Shown: positions 47,483 through 57,220 of the stretch, piece by piece | Position numbering within the stretch: position 1 is the first letter of the stretch | Layout of the letters: each line of letters starts with the position of its first letter | Origin: Pseudoalteromonas piscicida | Lineage (GTDB): Bacteria; Pseudomonadota; Gammaproteobacteria; Enterobacterales; Alteromonadaceae | Assembly (NCBI RefSeq): GCF_002208135.1 | Contig: NZ_CP021646.1 | Location: 1,595,501-1,659,500, forward strand | Direction of reading: 5' to 3' | Length of the DNA stretch: 64,000 bases | Translations under genes and position numbers: made by a program | Notes under the pieces: generated by a model | What the model was told of the DNA's origin: nothing | The model's input: the letters and a program-made list of their open reading frames with translations, nothing else | Database searches by the model: none

Positions 47483-48661
47483 TTATTCTCCTTGCTCGCT
47501 CACAGACACCGGCATTCCTGGGAAGAAGATCCTCGCCATTCCTTCAACAATGACAGGTTGTCCTTCTTTTAAGCCTTCGCGAATAACCCACATATTCTCA
47601 TTATTAAGCTTGACCCATTCACCAACTTTGACCGGTGCGGGTAGGGCAACGGTTGCACCTTGTTCATTTTCGGTGGCAATGTACACAAATTTACCTGTAC
47701 CGTTGTCTAGTACCGCTCTTTGCGGAACTACAATGGCGTTATTACGTACTGCACCAGAGAGCTTAACTCGGACAAACTGACCAGGTCTTAGCTCGCCGTT
47801 TTCGTTAGGAATACGTGCTTGTAATTCACTAGTACCTGTGAAGCGGTTTACACGAACGTCGCTAAAGTTTACTTTACCGACTTGTCCATATAGTGAACCG
47901 TCTTGCAGAATAATCGTGGTATCAAATTCATTATGAGCTGGTAATGACAATGAGCCGTTTTCTACATCTTGGCGCATTGTTAGTTGCTCACGCTCTGAAA
48001 AGCCAAATCGAGCACGAATAGTGCTGATGTCGGTAAGCTCAGTTAAAAGCACACTGGGACCTGAAACATAACTGCCTTCAGACATCAACTCACGCCCCAC
48101 AATGCCTGAAACCGGCGCTTCAACTTTGGCATATTCCAGGTCCAGCTTGGCTTCACTCAATGCTACTTTCGCAGATTCTAAATTCGCAACCGCAATGTCG
48201 TAGGCAGATACTGAATTATCAAAGTCGCGTTTTGATACTGAACGCTCGTTTTTCAAGCGCTCAAGCCGCTCACTTTCGCGCTTAGTTTGATCAACGTTTG
48301 CTTTTGCTGCTTGAAGTGCTGCTTGTGCTTTATCTACCGCTAATTCAAAAGGCTTAAGCTCGATAGTAAATAGTGAATGACCAGCTTTCACAAACTGACC
48401 TTCCTCAAAGTTGCGAGATTCGATAATCCCAGAAACTCGAGAGCGAATTTCTACTTCTTTATCACCCGCGAGCGTTGCCGGAAGTTCGATATCGAATGGC
48501 ACTGATTGAGTAGTTACTTGTTGCACACTCACTTGTGCAGGTGGCATTGCATGGCCGCCTTGCTGTGGTGCTTCTGAACACGCTGACAAAGTGCCTAGCG
48601 TGAGCATTAAAAAAGATAGGTGTTTAACACGACTGCGTATTGATGCTGGATACATGAACAC
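47483..48661 (-). CDS. RND efflux periplasmic adaptor (AcrA/MexA type lipoprotein-like)
   Basis: Membrane-fusion protein for the adjacent RND pump. The 392 residues have an N-terminal hydrophobic signal with LGTLSACSEAPQQ, a lipobox-like LSAC (Cys about 28). The split lipoyl domain, a short alpha-hairpin (about 105-170), a beta-barrel and a membrane-proximal domain follow. Motifs include RVSGIIESRNFEEGQFVKAG and KVEAPVSGIVGRELMSEGSY. It begins the minus-strand operon and is divergent from the tetR gene. Three operator-like palindromes lie in the 417-bp gap. Confidence 0.93.
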   Translation of the reverse strand: MFMYPASIRSRVKHLSFLMLTLGTLSACSEAPQQGGHAMPPAQVSVQQVTTQSVPFDIELPATLAGDKEVEIRSRVSGIIESRNFEEGQFVKAGHSLFTIELKPFELAVDKAQAALQAAKANVDQTKRESERLERLKNERSVSKRDFDNSVSAYDIAVANLESAKVALSEAKLDLEYAKVEAPVSGIVGRELMSEGSYVSGPSVLLTELTDISTIRARFGFSEREQLTMRQDVENGSLSLPAHNEFDTTIILQDGSLYGQVGKVNFSDVRVNRFTGTSELQARIPNENGELRPGQFVRVKLSGAVRNNAIVVPQRAVLDNGTGKFVYIATENEQGATVALPAPVKVGEWVKLNNENMWVIREGLKEGQPVIVEGMARIFFPGMPVSVSEQGE

Positions 48662-48823
48662 TCCAATTCCTATATTATCATTTTATGCTGCCCCGGCTTT
48701 AGCGGGGAACTACCTTGCAATTTGCCTTTAATAACGCACACTCGACTGGATGCAATCAGACAAGCGACTTCATTTCATACCTTAACCACACCAAAGTAAA
48801 GGCAATTTGTTCGACAATTAAAC

Positions 48824-48845
48824 AAGTAAACGGTAGTGTATACTT
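48824..48845. promoter_or_regulatory. TetR operator-like palindrome 1
   Basis: Imperfect 22-bp inverted repeat with arms AAGTAAAC and GTATACTT. First of three sites with the same form at exact 33-bp intervals. Confidence 0.75.
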
Positions 48846-48856
48846 AAAGAAATAAA

Positions 48857-48878
48857 AGGTAAACGGTTGCGTGTACTT
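48857..48878. promoter_or_regulatory. TetR operator-like palindrome 2
   Basis: Imperfect 22-bp inverted repeat with arms AGGTAAAC and GTGTACTT. Starts 33 bp after palindrome 1. Confidence 0.75.
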
Positions 48879-48889
48879 TTCTTAAATTT

Positions 48890-48911
48890 AGGTATACGAT
48901 CATGTGTACTT
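48890..48911. promoter_or_regulatory. TetR operator-like palindrome 3
   Basis: Imperfect 22-bp inverted repeat with arms AGGTATAC and GTGTACTT. Starts 33 bp after palindrome 2 and lies 168 bp before the tetR ATG. Confidence 0.75.
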
Positions 48912-49078
48912 TTTATTAACGACTTTATTGATTAAAATAAAGGGAATGTTGATTTATTACGAAGAGGACTTATCTCTAAATAACATAGAGAAATCGTTCT
49001 TGGTATGCAACTGACCATGTGAGTAGCAGCTATCGATGGCTCGCTATTCCCACCATTAATTAAAGACAGAATAAGTAG

Positions 49079-49681
49079 ATGACGCAACTTTCACCAAAAC
49101 AGCAGTCAATTTTATGTGCAGCGATAGAAGAGTTCGCTCAAAAAGGCTTGCAGGCGACGACGATGGAGTCGATCAGTCAATCTGCGGAGGTATCTAAGCG
49201 CACGTTATACAAACATTACTCGACCAAAGACGAGCTCTTTGATGCCGTTGTTGAGCTGTTAATTGAGCGGATTAAGCCGATAACTGCTATACAATTTATC
49301 CCAAACTATGACTTTTCAGTGCAACTGCAGCACCTTGCGAAAAGTGCAATGACTTTGTTGAATGACGAGGATTACATGCGTTTGTCGCGCATTGTGATGA
49401 TTGAATCAATGCGCAGTTTTGAGCAAGCACAGAACCTAAATGAGAAGTTTAGTCACTGTGAGGCCGCGATGATCCAATGGTTCGAAGATGCGGCGAATTC
49501 GGGGTGCCTTGGTAGTTTTGATGCGGATTTTTCCGCGGCGTACTTCTGGGGAGCGCTGAAAAAGCTAGGCTATTGGGAGCGCGCGATAAAATGGCAAGCT
49601 CCACTTCCAGAAGCAGAGCTTGATATCTTGGTTGAAAAGGCGGTAGCGCTATTTTGTAATGGCGTTACTCAACACCAATAA
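49079..49681 (+). CDS. TetR/AcrR-family regulator, likely repressor of the RND pump
   Basis: A 200-residue protein. The N-terminal HTH is TMESISQSAEVSKRTLYKHY (about 28-47), preceded by ILCAAIEEFAQKGLQATT. The C-terminal ligand domain resembles the AcrR C-terminal form (YFWGALKKLGYWERAIKW near the end). It is divergent from the RND adaptor and pump genes, the standard layout for a local repressor relieved by a pump substrate. Its 3' end overlaps the convergent ABC exporter gene by 17 bp. Confidence 0.9.
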   Translation: MTQLSPKQQSILCAAIEEFAQKGLQATTMESISQSAEVSKRTLYKHYSTKDELFDAVVELLIERIKPITAIQFIPNYDFSVQLQHLAKSAMTLLNDEDYMRLSRIVMIESMRSFEQAQNLNEKFSHCEAAMIQWFEDAANSGCLGSFDADFSAAYFWGALKKLGYWERAIKWQAPLPEAELDILVEKAVALFCNGVTQHQ

Positions 49682-51509
49682 ATCCACCGGTTTGATGCGA
49701 CCAAAGCTTGGCGTAAATACCACCTAAGGCTAGCAAGGATTGATGGCTTCCTTCTTCAACTATCCGACCTTCATCCATCACGATTAGTCTGTCCATTTGT
49801 GCGATCGTAGATAATCTATGGGCAATCGCAATAACGGTTTTACCTTCCATCAGTGCATCTAAGCTCTCTTGGATCGCTTGTTCAACCTCTGAATCCAAAG
49901 CAGATGTGGCTTCGTCTAAAATTAAAATTGGCGCATTTTTTAACAAGACACGAGCAATGGCGATACGTTGGCGTTGACCACCTGATAGTTTCACACCGCG
50001 TTCACCAACTTGTGCGTCAAAGGCGGTATTACCATGACTATCTTCTAAGTCTTGGATAAAGTCGTAAGCCTGTGCTTCCTTTGTTGCTGCAATTAGCTCG
50101 TCCTCAGATGCATCAGGGCGGCCATAAAGGATATTGTCGCGAACGCTGCGATGGAGCAAAGAAGTATCTTGGGTCACCATGGCGATATGACGTCGTAAAC
50201 TTTCTTGTTGGACCTTAGCGATATTTTGGCCATCAATTTCGATGCTGCCACCATCAGTATCATAGAATCTCAATAGTAAGTTCACTAAGGTCGATTTACC
50301 CGCACCAGAGCGGCCAACCACACCAATTTTTTCACCAGGTTTGATAAGTAGATTTAGATTGTCGATGACGTTATGTTGTCTCGCTGCATCTTTACGCTTA
50401 TAAGCGAAGGTAGTGTTACAAAATTCGATTTTTCCGGCTTTAAAATCTAACTGTGGCGCTGTTTGTTGATCAACAATATCAAGCGGTCTAGAGAGCGTGT
50501 TCATGCCGTCTGCAACCGTACCAATATTTTCGAATAGACCGCTAATTTCCCACATTATCCACTGTGCCATACCATTTAGTCGTAAAGCTAAGCCTACCGT
50601 AATTGCTATTGCGCCAGCGGTTATGGCATTAAAAGACCATAAATAGATGGAAAGTGCCGCGACGGAAAAGACCAGCAGATAATTTAAGGCTTGAATACTC
50701 ACGTTTAAGCTTGTAGCTAAGCGCATTTGCTTATATACAGGTTGAATAAATACATCCATGCTGTCTTTGGCATATTCCTCTTCTCGCTTGGTATAAGAGA
50801 AAAGCTTTACGGTTGAAATATTGGTATAGCTATCAACGATCCTCCCCGTCATTTCTGAGCGAGCATCAGCCTGTTCGCTAGAAACACGTTTTAATTTAGG
50901 AACAAAATAGAATTGGAAACAGATATAGCATCCAAGCCAAATAATCAGTGGGATCATCAAACGTAAATCACTGCTTGCAACAAGTGCGAGCATAGCGGTG
51001 AAATACACTAAAATATAAACCAGCACATCGAGTAGCTTCATGACTGACTCGCGCACAGCTAGGGCGGTTTGCATCACTTTAGTTGCAATGCGGCCAGCAA
51101 ACTCGTCTTGATAAAATGTCATAGATTGTTTTAGCAAGTAACGGTGGGCTTGCCAGCGAATAGCCATTGGGTAGTTGCCCAATAAACTCTGATGTAAAAT
51201 GGCGCTGTGGAAAAATACCAATAGCGGCAAGGCCACTAACGTGATCACAGACATTCTGATTAACTCAGTTTGTTTGGCTTCAAATAGAGTTTGTGGTGTA
51301 TAAGTGGAGAGCCAGTCAACTAAATCACCCATAAAGCCAAACAATGTTACTTCTAAAATTGCGAGGACCGCAGCACTTAGCGACATAAATACTAAGGGTA
51401 ATTCCATTCCTTTAGTATAGAAGCGACAAAAAGCCAACAGACCTTGTGGTGGCTGACCTACTTCTTGCTCGGGAAAGGGTTTGGTAAAGCGTTCAAAAAC
51501 TCGATACAT
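49665..51509 (-). CDS. ABC-type multidrug exporter (fused permease-ATPase)
   Basis: Half-transporter of 614 residues with six membrane helices (about 30-340) and a C-terminal ATPase (about 370-600). Motifs are Walker A GRSGAGKSTLVNLLLRFYD, Q-loop MVTQDTSLLHRS, signature LSGGQRQRIAIARVLLKNAP, Walker B ILILDEATSALDSE and switch IAHRLST. It works as a dimer, probably exporting a drug or lipid; MdlB-like exporters are the closest type I recognise. The gene stands alone. Its end overlaps tetR. Confidence 0.88.
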   Translation of the reverse strand: MYRVFERFTKPFPEQEVGQPPQGLLAFCRFYTKGMELPLVFMSLSAAVLAILEVTLFGFMGDLVDWLSTYTPQTLFEAKQTELIRMSVITLVALPLLVFFHSAILHQSLLGNYPMAIRWQAHRYLLKQSMTFYQDEFAGRIATKVMQTALAVRESVMKLLDVLVYILVYFTAMLALVASSDLRLMIPLIIWLGCYICFQFYFVPKLKRVSSEQADARSEMTGRIVDSYTNISTVKLFSYTKREEEYAKDSMDVFIQPVYKQMRLATSLNVSIQALNYLLVFSVAALSIYLWSFNAITAGAIAITVGLALRLNGMAQWIMWEISGLFENIGTVADGMNTLSRPLDIVDQQTAPQLDFKAGKIEFCNTTFAYKRKDAARQHNVIDNLNLLIKPGEKIGVVGRSGAGKSTLVNLLLRFYDTDGGSIEIDGQNIAKVQQESLRRHIAMVTQDTSLLHRSVRDNILYGRPDASEDELIAATKEAQAYDFIQDLEDSHGNTAFDAQVGERGVKLSGGQRQRIAIARVLLKNAPILILDEATSALDSEVEQAIQESLDALMEGKTVIAIAHRLSTIAQMDRLIVMDEGRIVEEGSHQSLLALGGIYAKLWSHQTGGFIGVE

Positions 51510-51598
51510 GGATAATCCCTAAATTTGTTCAGCTGCTAGTCTACCTTGATAGTATGAAATGCGCGAGTCACAGATTGGTGCTCAATTCGCACTAATTA

Positions 51599-52786
51599 TT
51601 ATAGCGGCTTTTGGTTTAGCAGTTTTTGTGTAATTAGCTCACCTGTGACAGCATTATAACTACTTAAAGTCAGTGGCGTAGAATAGTGTTTCAAATAAAC
51701 CTGATCATATGGTTTTTCTACCGTTATTTTGTCGATTGGGACGAGTTTTTTACCTTCCTCGACAAAAAATGATAGCTCTAAGTAGCATGGAAAAACCTTT
51801 TTACATACACCGAGCGACTGCTTTTGCAGGTCAAATGTTGAAGAAAGCCAACTGGGCCTGTTATTGATTTTTGTGGTTTTGGGCCAGGTTACAGAAAGAT
51901 CAAACTTTTCCGGATCTGAAGAATAGTGCTGAGATTGACTTGCTACGCGTGCAAGCAGCAGAGGAGTATTGCTACTCACTGATTTAACCTCAGATAAGCG
52001 CACCTGATCCACGGTAAGTGGGTTAATTTTTAATATCTGCTTGAGTTCACTCGCCAGCTGGTTTTGTTCATCTAGTTGAGAAAACCCTAAATGGACGAGT
52101 AATTTAGCATCGTGGTTGTTATTAAAGACTTTTTCTTTTAATTGTTCAGCCGCTGCTTTGGCTCTATCATTTTGTGAGTCGTGATCGTAACTAATAATCT
52201 CATAGCCAAGTGATTTGGCTTCAAATATTAAGCTAGCGTATGTGGCTTCCATGGTGTAAATCCCATGTTCGTATGTTGTAAAGCCATGTTTATTTATTTG
52301 CTGCTCAACGGCTGTCTGAGGGGTAAGCGCCTCTAATGCGAGGTAGCGGTAGCCTTGTACATATAAAGGCTTCAATAGGGCAATCGTTAGCGCTCTGTGT
52401 TTAGCATTGTGATACGCTTCGTTGACCATAGTAATACGCGTTTCAGTTGCCTTTTGCTCTATCACTTCTAGCGCAGGAACCAGCTGATAATCGTTCAGCA
52501 ACATGTCCGGGTTGATGACCCCTGAGGTAAGTTTTTCTGCTTCAAAATAATTACCGACGATAGAATGGTAGGTTGCTGCATATTGAATGTTTGCTGAGCT
52601 GCTGTCTAGATGTCCTTTGATTGGTATTTGGTTTTCAAGTGACTGCGTGTTTTCAAACACACGTTTATCCGAGTTGACACTAAAGATTAACGAAGCTGGG
52701 CTAGTACTGGAGTTTGCTAAAGCATGCATTGATATCAGCAAACATGCGCAAAAAATAACGGCTTTTCCATATTGTTGAAGTAACAC
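51599..52786 (-). CDS. Exported protein, possible EreA/ChaN-like superfamily member
   Basis: A 395-residue protein with a signal peptide (AVIFCACLLISMHALA, cut near 25); GTG start with AAGGAG upstream. The middle reads ITMVNEAYHNAKHRALTIAL, then YLALEALTPQTAVEQQ, and later AKLLVHLGFSQLDEQ. The pattern of an E-x-x-H near a predicted first beta strand, an ALE strand and a later GxS/GH strand recalls the EreA/ChaN/TraB-like fold. I do not recognise a named family. The C-terminal part (about 290-395) is predicted beta-rich with two Cys (KKVFPCYLEL, GVCKK) that may form a disulfide. Function unknown. Confidence 0.65.
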   Translation of the reverse strand: MLLQQYGKAVIFCACLLISMHALANSSTSPASLIFSVNSDKRVFENTQSLENQIPIKGHLDSSSANIQYAATYHSIVGNYFEAEKLTSGVINPDMLLNDYQLVPALEVIEQKATETRITMVNEAYHNAKHRALTIALLKPLYVQGYRYLALEALTPQTAVEQQINKHGFTTYEHGIYTMEATYASLIFEAKSLGYEIISYDHDSQNDRAKAAAEQLKEKVFNNNHDAKLLVHLGFSQLDEQNQLASELKQILKINPLTVDQVRLSEVKSVSSNTPLLLARVASQSQHYSSDPEKFDLSVTWPKTTKINNRPSWLSSTFDLQKQSLGVCKKVFPCYLELSFFVEEGKKLVPIDKITVEKPYDQVYLKHYSTPLTLSSYNAVTGELITQKLLNQKPL

Positions 52787-52920
52787 CTAAATCCACTCCT
52801 TGCGGTTTATTACGATAATATTAATAACATAAAAGCGAGTAGTGCTGAATAAAATCAAAGCGAAATTTTTACAAGGATTTTATATTTTGATTATTTAGAG
52901 AGGCGGGGAGTGGAAGAAAA

Positions 52921-52952
52921 TAAAAAGGCCAGAAGGTATATCACTTCTGGCC
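52921..52952 (-). terminator. Intrinsic terminator of the DUF3010 gene
   Basis: 9-bp stem (GGCCAGAAG / CTTCTGGCC) with an 8-nt loop and an A-run that reads as Ts on the minus strand, 11 bp past the stop. Confidence 0.9.
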
Positions 52953-52962
52953 ACTGATATGA

Positions 52963-53409
52963 TTATTCTTCTTTGCCGTATGTTTTACGAAGGATGTAAA
53001 CATAGGCATTGATGAAAGCTTGCTCTTGAAATTTTTTCAACCCGGTGTCCTCATAGTCAACAGGGATCGGGTTTCTTTTTAATTGCTCTTTAACCTCGGT
53101 GCCTGATAGTAATTGTACATCAACACCTGGAATTAATTGGATTGCAGCTTCCATTTTAAAACCAGCTGCACTACCTGCGAATTTACCTTTGTGTGGGCGC
53201 TGACGGATGGCGATGGAATCGACGCCGTAATCTTCTACTAGTTTTGCAAAGTCGAATTGGAACTTGCGCATTTCATCAAGTTCGGTCCCTTGGTTGCTTA
53301 AAGTAAAGCGGCGCTGGCGGATGTCTCTGATATCAAAAACATCATCTTCTTTCGTTAGCATACAAAGCAGGGCTTCGCTGCCTGAAATTTCAACCCCAAG
53401 TGTTCTCAT
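52963..53409 (-). CDS. DUF3010 family protein
   Basis: A 148-residue cytoplasmic protein of the DUF3010 family found in marine gammaproteobacteria; function unknown. I start at the ATG at 53409 (MRTLGVEISGSEALLCMLTK), because that is the usual family start; a TTG 21 bp upstream would add seven residues. Conserved-looking segments are GVEISGSEAL, IAIRQRPHKGKFAGSAAGFK and LKKFQEQAFINAYVYI. The beginning resembles an RNase H-like first strand, which is only a guess. Confidence 0.83.
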   Translation of the reverse strand: MRTLGVEISGSEALLCMLTKEDDVFDIRDIRQRRFTLSNQGTELDEMRKFQFDFAKLVEDYGVDSIAIRQRPHKGKFAGSAAGFKMEAAIQLIPGVDVQLLSGTEVKEQLKRNPIPVDYEDTGLKKFQEQAFINAYVYILRKTYGKEE

Positions 53410-53443
53410 TTTCGTGTCCAGATTATGCAAAAATTGAATTATC

Positions 53444-54436
53444 TCACAGTGTTATTTCTATTGCTATCGCTGCATGGTCAGAATAGCAAATATCTTCGTC
53501 GGTGCGCTTTGGATCAAGGTGGGCATCGTAGCTGTAATAGTGTAAAGACTTCACTCTGGGCGCTTCTCGGTTGGGATTAAATTCTTTTGAACAGAGAATG
53601 TAATCAAGTACGTTGCCTTCACCTTGATAGTAATGGCTGGCAGGCTTTGCTTTGTGATTGTTATCGGCATAAAGAAAACTGTCGAACAAACCGACACTGT
53701 CGAATCCATTACTAGAAAGGACGGGAGGAAAAGCTTGCGTCATAAACGATAACGCGGGGCTGTCTAATGCATCATTGAAGTCGCCCATCACCAATGTTGC
53801 AGCTTGCTTCTCTCGTTGTGTCTTTAATGCATCGTAATAAATGATTGAAGCTTCGAGCGAACGTGATATCTGGGACTGCATCGTACCTACGGTTTCGTGA
53901 AGTAATGTCAGTAGCGGGTCATCTTGATTGGATTCACCAAGCATGTGGGCCATAGAATGGACTCGTTGAGATTTAAAATGAACTGCATAGCAAGCGAGTA
54001 AACCAAACCCAGGTATATCGAACTTACATTTTATCGGTGTACGATTGAATTTGAATTGATGTTGATTATTAAGGTATTCGAGTAATTCAGGGCAGGGCTC
54101 TAAAGGCGCAAAAGATTTAAACGGTAGTTTTGATGCGATAGCGACCACCGGTTTAAATAGTACCGATGGATAAACGAGATCAGGACTTGGCGCGTCTACC
54201 GTGGCAAAGTGGACGAGACCTAAGTCTTCGCACAGCATTTGTAAGCTATCAGGTGAGAAGACCTCTTGAAACACAATGACATCAGGATTTATATGCTGAA
54301 TGAGCCCCGTGATGAACTGAGTTTTGGTTTGCCACTGTGTTTCATTATAGTGCTCATGAAGTTGATAAAAAGAATAAGGCGGTGCTGCAAAATTTAGTAG
54401 ATTAAAGGTTGCAAACCGATAACGCTTTTTGGTCAC
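53444..54436 (-). CDS. Endonuclease/exonuclease/phosphatase-family protein
   Basis: Metal-dependent phosphodiesterase fold of about 330 residues without a signal peptide. Motifs are RFATFNLLNFA (Asn), PDVIVFQEVFSPD (catalytic Glu), VMGDFNDALDSPAL (Asp/Asn) and the C-terminal SDHAAIAIEI (Asp-His pair). Substrate unknown; nucleic acid, phospholipid or inositol phosphate are possible. I choose the GTG at 54436 (a GGA lies 7 nt upstream); a TTG at 54448 would add four residues but has no ribosome-binding site. Gene ends 35 bp before the DUF3010 start. Confidence 0.82.
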   Translation of the reverse strand: MTKKRYRFATFNLLNFAAPPYSFYQLHEHYNETQWQTKTQFITGLIQHINPDVIVFQEVFSPDSLQMLCEDLGLVHFATVDAPSPDLVYPSVLFKPVVAIASKLPFKSFAPLEPCPELLEYLNNQHQFKFNRTPIKCKFDIPGFGLLACYAVHFKSQRVHSMAHMLGESNQDDPLLTLLHETVGTMQSQISRSLEASIIYYDALKTQREKQAATLVMGDFNDALDSPALSFMTQAFPPVLSSNGFDSVGLFDSFLYADNNHKAKPASHYYQGEGNVLDYILCSKEFNPNREAPRVKSLHYYSYDAHLDPKRTDEDICYSDHAAIAIEITL

Positions 54437-54665
54437 GGATAATTCCAAAATAGTTTTTGTAAATTAATAGATTAATTTTAGCTCTAGGCTTGCACTTAGC
54501 CAAGTAACACGCGAGAATAGTGCTTCTTATTCGAAAGTCCTCGGATGAGCCGTGATAATTCGCGCAAGACAATGCTTATTCGTAAAAGCGTTGATAGGCA
54601 CACTTTAAAATTAATTAAATACATGTGATGCATTGTAGGTGTCACCACTGTAAATAGGATTTATC

Positions 54666-56576
54666 ATGCCAGTTATTACTCTCCCTGACGGCAGTCAGCG
54701 TATTTTTGAAAACCCTGTAACTACTCTAGAAGTCGCTCAAGACATTGGTCCTGGCCTTGCCAAAGCAACGATTGCTGGCCGTGTTAATGGCGTTCGTGTT
54801 GATGCTTGTGACCTCATTGAAAATGACTCAGCACTTGAAATCATTACCGCTAAAGACGATGACGGCCTTGAGATTATTCGCCACTCGTGTGCGCACTTGA
54901 TTGGTCACGCTGTAAAACAATTGTTTCCAGAAGCAAAAATGGCGATTGGTCCTACCATCGATAACGGTTTCTATTACGATGTTGACCTAGAGCACTCGCT
55001 TACTCAAGAAGATCTTGAAGCAATTGAAAAGCGTATGTTGGAGTTGGCAAAGACCGACTATGACGTAGTGAAGAAAAAAGTGAGCTGGCAAGAAGCGCGC
55101 GATGCATTTGCAGCACGCGGTGAAACCTATAAGATGGAAATCCTAGACGAGAATATCGCTAAAGATGACCGCCCAGGTTTGTATCACCACGAAGAATATG
55201 TCGATATGTGTCGTGGTCCACACGTACCAAATATGAAGTTCTGTCACCACTTCAAAATTATGAAAGTGGCAGGCGCATACTGGCGTGGCAATTCAGAAAA
55301 CAAGATGCTACAGCGTATCTATGGTACAGCGTGGGCTGACAAGAAGCAGCTAAAAGCGTATCTTAAACGTTTGGAAGAAGCCGAAAAGCGTGATCACCGT
55401 AAAATTGGTAAAGCACTCGATCTGTGGCACTGGCAAGAAGAAGCGCCCGGTATGGTATTCTGGCACAACGATGGTTGGAGTATTTATCGCGAGCTTGAAG
55501 ATTTTGTTCGTGAAAAACTACGCGAATATCAGTACGAAGAAGTAAAAGGTCCTTTGATGATGGACCGAGGCTTGTGGGAAAAATCAGGTCACTGGGACAA
55601 GTATTCAGATGCCATGTTCACGACGGAGTCAGAGAAGCGTGAGTATGCTATTAAGCCGATGAACTGTCCAGGTCACGTACAGATCTTTAACCAAGGTCTA
55701 AAATCGTACCGTGATTTACCACTGCGTATGGCTGAGTTTGGTTGTTGTCACCGTAATGAGCCATCAGGCGCACTACATGGATTGATGCGCGTTCGTGGCT
55801 TTACTCAAGATGATGCGCATATCTTCTGTACAGAAGAGCAAATCATGGATGAAGTATCTGCCTGTATCAAAATGGTATATGACACGTACTCAACATTTGG
55901 TTTTGACAAGATCGTTGTAAAACTATCTACTCGTCCAGAAAAGCGCATTGGTGAAGACGAAATGTGGGATAAAGCCGAAGCTGCATTGGCTGAAGCGTTG
56001 AAAGCTAACGACATTGAGTTTGAATATCTACCTGGTGAAGGGGCGTTTTACGGTCCTAAGATTGAATTCACGCTGTATGACTGTTTAGAACGTGCGTGGC
56101 AATGTGGTACAGTACAATTAGACTTTGCACTACCTGGTCGCTTAGGTGCAACTTATGTTGCTGAAAACAATGAGCGTAAAACGCCCGTGATGATCCACCG
56201 CGCAATTCTAGGTTCACTGGAGCGGTTTATTGGTATTCTAACGGAAGAGTACGCTGGTCAATTCCCAACTTGGCTTGCGCCTAAGCAAGTTGTGATCATG
56301 AATATCACGGATAAACAAGCGGATTATGTCCACGAAGTTGTACAAAAGTTGAATAAACTTGGAATAAGAGCTTGTGCCGACTTGAGAAATGAGAAGATTG
56401 GTTTTAAAATCCGCGAGCATACTTTAAAACGTATACCTTATTTACTAGTGGTGGGTGACAAAGAAGTCGAGCAACAAGAAGTTGCGGTAAGAACCCGTAC
56501 TGGTGAAGATTTAGGTAAATTCTCGATTGACGATTTCATCGTTAAAGTTAGCGAAGAGATTAAAAATCGACTATAA
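54666..56576 (+). CDS. thrS: Threonyl-tRNA synthetase ThrS
   Basis: Class II synthetase that charges tRNA-Thr. The 636 residues match E. coli (642). Domains in order are TGS (about 1-61), the editing domain with [20 protein letters not shown] (HxxxH), the class II catalytic core with [10 protein letters not shown] (zinc Cys), [20 protein letters not shown], and the C-terminal anticodon-binding domain. The 217-bp leader has no gene. E. coli thrS is autoregulated through a tRNA-like leader, but I could not fold this one by eye. First gene of thrS-infC-rpmI-rplT. Confidence 0.97.
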   Translation: MPVITLPDGSQRIFENPVTTLEVAQDIGPGLAKATIAGRVNGVRVDACDLIENDSALEIITAKDDDGLEIIRHSCAHLIGHAVKQLFPEAKMAIGPTIDNGFYYDVDLEHSLTQEDLEAIEKRMLELAKTDYDVVKKKVSWQEARDAFAARGETYKMEILDENIAKDDRPGLYHHEEYVDMCRGPHVPNMKFCHHFKIMKVAGAYWRGNSENKMLQRIYGTAWADKKQLKAYLKRLEEAEKRDHRKIGKALDLWHWQEEAPGMVFWHNDGWSIYRELEDFVREKLREYQYEEVKGPLMMDRGLWEKSGHWDKYSDAMFTTESEKREYAIKPMNCPGHVQIFNQGLKSYRDLPLRMAEFGCCHRNEPSGALHGLMRVRGFTQDDAHIFCTEEQIMDEVSACIKMVYDTYSTFGFDKIVVKLSTRPEKRIGEDEMWDKAEAALAEALKANDIEFEYLPGEGAFYGPKIEFTLYDCLERAWQCGTVQLDFALPGRLGATYVAENNERKTPVMIHRAILGSLERFIGILTEEYAGQFPTWLAPKQVVIMNITDKQADYVHEVVQKLNKLGIRACADLRNEKIGFKIREHTLKRIPYLLVVGDKEVEQQEVAVRTRTGEDLGKFSIDDFIVKVSEEIKNRL

Positions 56577-56647
56577 ATATAAACTTGCGTGTACATTACT
56601 TTTTCTGGTGCACGCATTTACTTTTGAATTTTTTGGAGGAACGTACC

Positions 56648-57196
56648 ATTAGAGGCGGCAAAAAAGGGCAAAATAACGCTCAGAAAAATCGTATTAACGA
56701 AGAGATTACAGCGAAAGAGGTTCGCTTAATTGACGCTGAAGGCGAGCAAGCTGGCATTGTCTCAACAAGAGACGCACAAAACATGGCGGAAGAAGCAGGT
56801 CTAGATCTGGTTGAGATCAGTCCAAACGCGGAACCTCCGGTTTGTAAAGTGATGGACTACGGTAAGTTCCTTTTTGAAAAAGCAAAAATCCAAAAAGAAC
56901 AAAAGAAAAAGCAAAAGCAAATTCAGGTTAAGGAAGTCAAATTCCGTCCTGGTACTGATGTTGGTGATTACCAAGTTAAGCTACGTAGCCTTCGCAAGTT
57001 TCTTGAGGGTGGCGACAAAGCTAAAGTCACAATTCGCTTCCGTGGTCGTGAAATGGCGCACCAAGAAATTGGTATCGACCTGTTAAACCGTATCAAGACT
57101 GAGTTGGAAGATATCGCATCTGTTGAGTCTTTCCCGAAAAGAGTAGAAGGTCGTCAGATGATAATGATGATGGCACCTATTGCTAAAAAGTCTTAA
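56648..57196 (+). CDS. infC: Translation initiation factor IF-3 with AUU start codon
   Basis: Binds the 30S subunit and checks the initiator tRNA and start codon. The conserved N-terminus ([20 protein letters not shown]) begins right after an ATT at 56648. A strong GGAGGA lies 7 nt upstream. E. coli infC uses AUU for autoregulation, since IF-3 discriminates against it. From the ATT there are 182 residues (E. coli 180). An upstream in-frame ATG at 56585 would add 21 unrelated residues and ignore the ribosome-binding site. Both N- and C-terminal domains are complete, with a Lys-rich linker. Confidence 0.95.
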   Translation: MRGGKKGQNNAQKNRINEEITAKEVRLIDAEGEQAGIVSTRDAQNMAEEAGLDLVEISPNAEPPVCKVMDYGKFLFEKAKIQKEQKKKQKQIQVKEVKFRPGTDVGDYQVKLRSLRKFLEGGDKAKVTIRFRGREMAHQEIGIDLLNRIKTELEDIASVESFPKRVEGRQMIMMMAPIAKKS

Positions 57197-57220
57197 TCTC
57201 GGCATAATACGCATCGAATT

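Larger units (their letters stand above)
48662..49078. promoter_or_regulatory. Divergent adaptor / tetR regulatory region
   Basis: 417 bp that must carry promoters for the RND operon (minus) and tetR (plus). It contains three 22-bp palindromes listed separately. A GC-rich CCCCG / CGGGG hairpin (48691-48707) lies in the adaptor leader. No small ORF is convincing. Confidence 0.6.

Noticed and set aside
48794..48800. A fourth TetR-type half-site (AAGTAAA) upstream of the three palindromes
   Set aside because: It is 30 bp, not 33 bp, before the first site and lacks a matching second arm.
56585..56647. Upstream ATG extension of infC
   Set aside because: The strong GGAGGA and the conserved N-terminus both point to the ATT at 56648; the extension is not conserved-looking.
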